DNA of 27,710 nt from positions 1-27,710 of the forward strand of contig CALDOZ010000047.1 in assembly GCA_937912025.1 (NCBI GenBank), in the 5' to 3' direction. The translations under genes were made by a program, and so were the position numbers. This stretch comes from an uncultured Clostridia bacterium (lineage in GTDB: Bacteria > Bacillota > Clostridia > Christensenellales > Borkfalkiaceae). The notes below the pieces were generated by a model that was given only the letters and a program-made list of their open reading frames with translations, was not told where the DNA came from and did no database searches. Below are positions 22,777-27,710 of this stretch, piece after piece (position 1 is the stretch's first letter; the number at the start of each line of letters is the position of its first letter).

Positions 22777-23799
22777 ATGGATATTTTTCAAAACGTACTA
22801 TTAACACTTGGCGGAATAACGCTATTTTTACTCGGTCTTAAATTTATGAGCGAAAGTATGGAAAAAATGGCGGGGAATAAAATGAAAAGTTTACTTAAAA
22901 GCGTAACGGGAAATAAAATTTCCGGTGTGCTTACGGGTACTTTTTCAACTGCGCTTATTCAAAGTAGTATTGCCACCAACGTAATTTTAGTTGGGTTTGT
23001 TTCAAGTGGTATTATGACTTTTTATCAAGCATCGGCAGTAATAATGGGCGCAAATATCGGCACTACCGTTACCGCTCAACTCGTTTCGCTATCGGGCGAA
23101 GAACTTTTTGATATAACGGCAATCGGCGCGCTTATAATGTTCATAGGCTTTATTTTCGGCTTTGTTAAAAAAGACGTTTTTAAAGGGATAGGTAATATTA
23201 TGGTCGGGTTTGGAATGATATTTTTAGGGCTTGATATCGTAAATAGCGGTATTGTTTTCTTTAAAAATTTCGACGAGTTTAAAAATATCTTTTTAGTAAA
23301 AAACGACTTTTTATTAGTTTTAAACGGCGTTATTATTACGGCAATTATTCAAAGTTCTTCGGCGGTAACAAGCGTAATGATAATTTTGGCGTCTAACGGG
23401 TTAATTAGATTTGAAGAAGCAATGTTTTTAACGCTTGGCGCAAATATCGGAACTTGCGTTTCGGTTATTATTGCCGCTATGGATAAACCTATCGAAGCAA
23501 AGCAAACGGCGTTTTTTAATTTTGCGTTTAATTTAGTTGGAACGTTAGTTATGTTTTTGCCGTTATCAATTTTTAAAAGTCAAGTTGCAACTATGTTTTC
23601 AAGTTTTTCAAGCGGAGTAGAAAGAGAAATAGCAAACTTTCATACCTTGTTTAACGTTTTAGTAACGCTAATGATTTTGCCCGTATTAAAACCGTTTACT
23701 TTATTGGTAGAAAAAATTATAGCGCCTAAAAGACCTAATAAAAGGGTAAAAAATAGCGAAAAAGGTAATTTAAGCGTCGCTTTAATTAATAAAGTTTGA
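22777..23799 (+). CDS. Na/Pi cotransporter family protein, short form without PhoU domain
   Basis: A membrane protein of 340 residues with the two inverted-topology Na_Pi_cotrans repeats. Repeat 1 has ALIQSSIATNVILVGF (59-74) and GANIGTTVTAQL (91-102); repeat 2 has AIIQSSSAVTS and GANIGTCVSVI. The QSS motifs line the substrate site in this family. Expected function is sodium-driven phosphate movement across the membrane. Many bacterial homologues are about 550 residues with a C-terminal PhoU-like domain; here the protein stops after the membrane part with a short basic tail. The start is certain from homology (MDIF followed by LGG..LFLLGLKFM), although its ATG directly follows a hairpin U-tract. 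Confidence 0.92.
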   Translation: MDIFQNVLLTLGGITLFLLGLKFMSESMEKMAGNKMKSLLKSVTGNKISGVLTGTFSTALIQSSIATNVILVGFVSSGIMTFYQASAVIMGANIGTTVTAQLVSLSGEELFDITAIGALIMFIGFIFGFVKKDVFKGIGNIMVGFGMIFLGLDIVNSGIVFFKNFDEFKNIFLVKNDFLLVLNGVIITAIIQSSSAVTSVMIILASNGLIRFEEAMFLTLGANIGTCVSVIIAAMDKPIEAKQTAFFNFAFNLVGTLVMFLPLSIFKSQVATMFSSFSSGVEREIANFHTLFNVLVTLMILPVLKPFTLLVEKIIAPKRPNKRVKNSEKGNLSVALINKV

Positions 23800-23806
23800 A
23801 AATAGT

Positions 23807-23826
23807 TTATAATTTGTAAATTATAA
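23807..23826. promoter_or_regulatory. 20-bp AT-only palindrome directly upstream of the pgk promoter
   Basis: TTATAATTT (23807-23815), GT, AAATTATAA (23818-23826) is a perfect inverted repeat that ends at the base before the -35 box of the next promoter. It could be a regulator site or only a weak terminator stem; no U-tract follows. Confidence 0.35.
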
Positions 23827-23855
23827 TTGACTTTTTTATATAAAAAGGTTAAAAT
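23827..23855 (+). promoter_or_regulatory. Promoter of the pgk-tpiA-gpmI operon
   Basis: TTGACT (23827-23832), a 17-base spacer and TAAAAT (23850-23855). AAGGAG precedes the pgk start. Confidence 0.8.
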
Positions 23856-23897
23856 AACAAATGAATAAAATGTAATTTTATAAGGAGTATTAAACTT

Positions 23898-25211
23898 ATG
23901 AATAAAAAGACTGTAAAAGACGTAGAAGTTAAAGGCAAAAAATGCCTTGTTCGTGTAGATTTTAACGTTCCTATGAAAGATGGCGTTATTACTGACGAAA
24001 ATAGAATAAACGGCGCGCTTCCTACCATTAAATATCTTATGGAAAACGGCGCTAAAGTAATTCTTTGCTCACACATGGGTAAACCTCATAACGTGTTCAA
24101 TGAAAAAATTAAACTTAACAAAAAAGAAAAGAAGGCTGTTGAAGCGCTTCCTGAAAGCGAACGCGAATCGGCAACTATCGCTTATATTGAAAAGGCTAAA
24201 AAAGACGTTACTAAATACTCTTTAAAACCTGTTGCTGATAGACTTAACGAAATTTTAGGTGGTAAAGTAACTTTCGCTACCGATACTGTTGGCGCTGACG
24301 CTACAAGCAAAGTTAACGCTCTTAAAGACGGCGAAGTATTATTACTTGAAAACCTTCGTTTTGACGCTGGCGAAGAAGGTAAAGACTTAGAATTCTGCAA
24401 AAAACTTGCATCGTTCTGCGAAGTTTACGTTAACGACGCTTTCGGTACTGCTCACCGTTCACACGCTTCTACCGCTGCTATCGTTGAATACGGTTTAGTT
24501 GATACTGCAGTTTGCGGTTTCCTTATTGAAAAAGAACTTACCGTTATGGCAGACTCTCTTGAAAACCCTGTTAGACCATTTATCGCCGTTCTTGGTGGCG
24601 CTAAGGTTGCTGATAAACTCAACGTTATTTCTAACCTTTTAGAAAAATGCGATTCGCTCATTATCGGCGGTGGTATGGCTTACACTTTCTTAAAAGCACA
24701 AGGTTGTGAAGTTGGCGCTTCTCTTGTTGATAACGAAAAGATTGATTACTGTAAAGATATGCTTAAAAAAGCGGCTGATTTAGGTAAGACTATTTATCTT
24801 CCTGTTGATACCGTTGTTGCTAAATCTTTCCCAGACCCAATCGACGCTGAAATCGAAGTTGAAGTTGTTGACGTTAAAAACATTCCTTCTGATAAAATGG
24901 GTCTTGATATTGGTCCTAAGACGATGGAACTTTTTGCAAGCGTAGTTAAAGCAGGTAAAACTGTTATTTGGAACGGTCCTATGGGCGTATTTGAAAACCC
25001 AACTCTTGCTAAAGGTACTATTGCAATCGCTAAGGCTATGGCTGAAAACGAAACTGCAACTACTATCATCGGTGGTGGCGATAGCGCGGCTGCCGTTGCA
25101 ACTTTAGGTTTTGCAGATAAAATGTCACACATTTCAACGGGTGGCGGTGCATCGCTTGAACTTTTCGAAGGTAAAGTTTTACCGGGTATTGCGTGCCTTA
25201 ACGAAATCTAA
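23898..25211 (+). CDS. pgk: Phosphoglycerate kinase with an internal insertion
   Basis: Transfers phosphate between 1,3-bisphosphoglycerate and ADP in glycolysis. RVDFNVPMKDG (19-29), LCSHMGKP (56-63), LLLENLRFDAGEE (148-160) and NDAFGTAHRSHAS are the N-domain substrate motifs. WNGPMGVFE, GGGDSAAA and STGGGASLELFEG are the nucleotide-binding ones. It has 437 residues against the usual 390-400. The extra roughly 36 residues lie between the GKP motif (63) and YSLKPVADRL (107-116), and are Lys/Glu-rich and probably helical. No frame break is present, so it is a true insertion. First gene of the pgk-tpiA-gpmI run. Confidence 0.97.
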   Translation: MNKKTVKDVEVKGKKCLVRVDFNVPMKDGVITDENRINGALPTIKYLMENGAKVILCSHMGKPHNVFNEKIKLNKKEKKAVEALPESERESATIAYIEKAKKDVTKYSLKPVADRLNEILGGKVTFATDTVGADATSKVNALKDGEVLLLENLRFDAGEEGKDLEFCKKLASFCEVYVNDAFGTAHRSHASTAAIVEYGLVDTAVCGFLIEKELTVMADSLENPVRPFIAVLGGAKVADKLNVISNLLEKCDSLIIGGGMAYTFLKAQGCEVGASLVDNEKIDYCKDMLKKAADLGKTIYLPVDTVVAKSFPDPIDAEIEVEVVDVKNIPSDKMGLDIGPKTMELFASVVKAGKTVIWNGPMGVFENPTLAKGTIAIAKAMAENETATTIIGGGDSAAAVATLGFADKMSHISTGGGASLELFEGKVLPGIACLNEI

Positions 25212-25271
25212 TAACAAAAAACAGCGAATTAAACGCTAAAATTTATACGATAAAATAATTTGGAGATTATT

Positions 25272-26018
25272 ATGAGAAAAGCAATTATTGCAGGTAACTG
25301 GAAAATGAATCTTACACCATCTCAAGGTGTTAAACTTGTTGAAGAACTTAAACCGCTTGTTAAAGACGCTGATTGTGACGTTGTAGTTTGCGTTCCCGCA
25401 ACTGATATCTACGCTGTAGGTCAAGCAATTAAAGGCTCTAACATTCGTCTTGGCGCTGAAAACGTTCACTTTGCTGAAAGTGGCGCGTACACTGGCGAAA
25501 TTTCGGCTGATATGCTTTTAGAACTTGGCGTTGAATACGTTATTATCGGTCACAGCGAAAGAAGACAATACTTCGCTGAAACTGACGAAACTGTTAACAA
25601 ACGTACTCTTACTGCTCTTAAAAAAGGTCTTATTCCTATCGTTTGCGTAGGTGAAACTTTAGAAGAACGCGAAACTGGTAAAACTGAAGAAGTTTTAAAA
25701 CGTCAAATCGTTGAAGGTCTTAAAGACGTTGAAGACCTTACTAAACTCGTAATCGCTTACGAACCTGTTTGGGCTATTGGTACTGGTAAAACTGCTACTA
25801 GCGAACAAGCAAACGAAACTATCGGTTTTATTCGTAAAACTCTTGCTGAAATTTTCTGTCCTAACTGCGCTAATGAAGTTCGTATTCAATACGGCGGTTC
25901 AATGAAACCAGGTAACGCTAAAGAACTTATGGCAATGGAAGAAATCGACGGTGGTCTTATCGGTGGCGCTGCATTAAAAGCGGCTGACTTCTCGGCAATT
26001 GTTAACTACAATAAATAA
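25272..26018 (+). CDS. tpiA: Triosephosphate isomerase
   Basis: Interconverts dihydroxyacetone phosphate and glyceraldehyde 3-phosphate. The catalytic Lys is K11 in GNWKMN, the His is H94 in IIGHSERR and the Glu is E164 in AYEPVWAIGTGK; the phosphate-binding QYGGS is present near the end. The 248-residue length is normal. A TTG at 25260 is in frame, but it is part of the ribosome site (TTTGGAG) serving the ATG at 25272. It lies 60 bases after pgk with only a 4-bp weak stem between them, so the two share a transcript. Confidence 0.97.
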   Translation: MRKAIIAGNWKMNLTPSQGVKLVEELKPLVKDADCDVVVCVPATDIYAVGQAIKGSNIRLGAENVHFAESGAYTGEISADMLLELGVEYVIIGHSERRQYFAETDETVNKRTLTALKKGLIPIVCVGETLEERETGKTEEVLKRQIVEGLKDVEDLTKLVIAYEPVWAIGTGKTATSEQANETIGFIRKTLAEIFCPNCANEVRIQYGGSMKPGNAKELMAMEEIDGGLIGGAALKAADFSAIVNYNK

Positions 26019-26024
26019 TAACAG

Positions 26025-26054
26025 TTTAACCACTCTAAGAGTGGTTAAATTTTT
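26025..26054 (+). terminator. Terminator-like hairpin between tpiA and gpmI
   Basis: TTTAACCACTC (26025-26035), loop TAA, GAGTGGTTAAA (26039-26049), then a T5 run. No good promoter follows before gpmI, so gpmI probably depends on read-through. Confidence 0.82.
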
Positions 26055-26083
26055 GAAAAGGTAATTACGATAAAGGAGTATTT

Positions 26084-27631
26084 ATGAGTAAAAAACCTAT
26101 ATGTCTTTTAATAATGGACGGTTATGGCATCAATCAAACTAAATTTGGTAACGCTATAAGCGAAGCAAACGTTGGCGTTATTGACTCTCTTATAAAAAAA
26201 TATCCGTCAACAACTCTTGGCGCAAGCGGAATGTGCGTTGGTCTTCCAGACGGTCAAATGGGTAATAGCGAAGTAGGGCATCTTAATATGGGCGCAGGTA
26301 GAATTGTGTACCAAGACCTTACGCGTATTACTAAAGAAATTCGTGACGGTGAGTTTTTTGATAATATTGAACTTAACAACGCCATAGCAAATGCTAAAAC
26401 GGGTGGCAAAAAGCTTCACTTATACGGTTTGCTTTCAACAGGTGGCGTTCACAGTCATATAACTCACCTTTACGCTTTACTTGAAATGGCTAAACAAAAA
26501 GGGCTTAGCGAAGTTTACGTTCATTGCTTTTTAGACGGACGTGACGTTGCTCCTACGAGTGGCGCTGATTTTGCTTTAGACCTTCAAAATAAAATTGACG
26601 AAATTGGCGTTGGTAAAATCGCATCGGTAGGCGGTAGATATTACGTTATGGATAGAGATAATCGTTGGGATAGAGTTGAAAAAGCCTACGATATGATGAC
26701 TATTGGTAACGGAGTTCACGCTGAAAACGCTGTTGACGCTATTAAAGCAAGTTACGAAAGTGGTGTAACCGACGAGTTCGTTCTTCCAACAAACATAGTT
26801 GAAAACGGTAAGCCAATTGGCCTTATTGAAGAAGGGGACAGTATAATTTTCTTCAATTTCCGTCCTGACCGCGCAAGAGAAATTACACGCGCGTTTACAG
26901 TTAAAGAGTTTGACGGTTTTGAAAGAAAAACGGGTTACCTTAACCCATACTACGTTGGTTTTTCTAAGTACGACGCTACTTTTGACAATGCAAAAATTGC
27001 ATTCAATAAAATTTCGCTTGACAATACTTTAGGTAGATTTTTAGCGGACAAGGGCTATAAACAACTTCGTATTGCCGAAACTGAAAAGTACGCGCACGTA
27101 ACTTTCTTCTTTAACGGTGGCGTTGAAGAGCCTGAGAAAAACGAATTCCGTGACCTTATTCCATCACCAAAGGTAGCAACTTACGACCTTCAACCTGAAA
27201 TGTCTGCTTATCTTGTAACTGATAAAGTACTTGAAGAAATTGCAAGCGACGAATTCGACGTTATTATTTTAAACTTTGCTAACTGTGACATGGTTGGTCA
27301 TACCGGCGTATTACCTGCCGCTATTAAAGCAGTTAAAACGGTAGAAGAATGCGTTTCAAAAATAGTGGACGCAATTTTAGCAAAAAATGGTAGCGTACTT
27401 ATCACTGCCGACCACGGCAACGCTGATAGAATGTATGAAGATGAAAAGGGTGATAAGCCTTTTACCGCTCATACAACTAACCCTGTTCCATTTATTTTAG
27501 TTTCTGAAGAATACAAAAACGCTACTTTGCGCGACGACGGTGTTCTTGCCGATATCGCCCCAACTTTATTACAAGTTTTAGGGGAAAAGCAACCTGTTGA
27601 AATGACTGGCAAAACCCTTTTAAAGGATTAA
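26084..27631 (+). CDS. gpmI: 2,3-bisphosphoglycerate-independent phosphoglycerate mutase
   Basis: Converts 3-phosphoglycerate to 2-phosphoglycerate with two metal ions, in the alkaline phosphatase superfamily. LLIMDGYG (8-15) holds the first metal Asp D12. The phosphorylated Ser is S62 in GQMGNSEVGHLNMGAG. FLDGRDVAPTSG, FFNFRPDRAREITR, NFANCDMVGHTG and ITADHGNAD carry the remaining substrate and metal residues. The 515-residue length is typical. AAGGAG precedes the ATG. It follows tpiA across a terminator-like hairpin. The 79 bases after its stop hold a small 5-bp repeat (ACGCC...GGCGT) without a T-run and no recognised gene. Confidence 0.97.
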   Translation: MSKKPICLLIMDGYGINQTKFGNAISEANVGVIDSLIKKYPSTTLGASGMCVGLPDGQMGNSEVGHLNMGAGRIVYQDLTRITKEIRDGEFFDNIELNNAIANAKTGGKKLHLYGLLSTGGVHSHITHLYALLEMAKQKGLSEVYVHCFLDGRDVAPTSGADFALDLQNKIDEIGVGKIASVGGRYYVMDRDNRWDRVEKAYDMMTIGNGVHAENAVDAIKASYESGVTDEFVLPTNIVENGKPIGLIEEGDSIIFFNFRPDRAREITRAFTVKEFDGFERKTGYLNPYYVGFSKYDATFDNAKIAFNKISLDNTLGRFLADKGYKQLRIAETEKYAHVTFFFNGGVEEPEKNEFRDLIPSPKVATYDLQPEMSAYLVTDKVLEEIASDEFDVIILNFANCDMVGHTGVLPAAIKAVKTVEECVSKIVDAILAKNGSVLITADHGNADRMYEDEKGDKPFTAHTTNPVPFILVSEEYKNATLRDDGVLADIAPTLLQVLGEKQPVEMTGKTLLKD

Positions 27632-27710
27632 GGTTCTTTAATAATTTTTAGCGGTAACTAACGCCATACTCACGGCGTAATACATTGGTAAAACCCTTGT
27701 TAATACAAAA

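Noticed and set aside
24794..25132. Minus-strand open frames within pgk
   Set aside because: Antisense shadows of a certain gene.
1..27710. CRISPR array, prophage, insertion sequence or tRNA genes
   Set aside because: No spaced direct repeats, transposase or integrase frames, or cloverleaf-type sequences were found.
27632..27710. Terminator after gpmI
   Set aside because: The 5-bp repeat ACGCC/GGCGT has no T-run, so the real terminator or next gene probably lies beyond the window.

Overview
The window reads as a chromosomal segment of an AT-rich member of the Bacillota, most likely an uncultured gut Clostridia-type organism. The reasons are the low-GC codon use, the strong AGGAG-type ribosome sites, the near-consensus TTGACA-17-TATAAT promoters, the BspA-type leucine-rich repeat proteins, the fused tetrapyrrole-methylase/MazG gene next to a SpoVB-type flippase gene (as in the Bacillus yabM-yabN pair), and the OFA and Na/Pi transporters. 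The lineage is inferred from content, not from a marker-gene search. No phage, insertion sequence, CRISPR array or tRNA gene was seen. Most of the content is core metabolism plus a few accessory surface and regulatory loci.

Layout. Bases 1-88 hold the 3' end of a 5S rRNA gene and its terminator, so an rRNA operon ends here. From 143 to 2307 a minus-strand operon runs maf - mreB - ppa. A leucine-rich repeat protein without signal peptide (2459-3823) converges on an acyltransferase with a zinc ribbon (3874-5127, minus). An M29 aminopeptidase (5359-6474) and a monocistronic gap gene (6614-7633) follow. The gap transcript appears to carry a roughly 130-nt folded 3' element before its terminator. 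A GH5-like glycosidase (minus) and an AraC-family regulator (plus) diverge from a compact intergenic region with interleaved promoters and a small palindrome. Next come a SulP transporter without a STAS domain, an OFA-type MFS transporter, a trypsin-like lipoprotein protease, and a minus-strand alkaline-phosphatase-superfamily phosphodiesterase.

From 16386 to 21316 five closely spaced plus-strand genes look like one operon: SpoVB-type flippase, MazG fusion, dihydrouridine synthase, a nitrilase-fold protein that has lost its catalytic residues, and TrmL. After a terminator come a leucine-rich repeat lipoprotein and a short Na/Pi cotransporter. The cotransporter's start codon sits directly on the U-tract of a hairpin that also contains its ribosome-binding site. 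The window closes with the glycolytic run pgk - tpiA - gpmI. With gap 17 kb upstream, four successive steps of lower glycolysis are encoded here; enolase is not in the window.

The strongest candidates for something undescribed are the folded RNA downstream of gap (7634-7765), the three-hairpin leader of the Na/Pi cotransporter (22647-22776), the pseudo-nitrilase inside a tRNA-modification operon (20155-20808), and the AraC/glycosidase control region (9853-9911). All coordinates were read by eye; RNA folds and promoters are pattern-based and untested.
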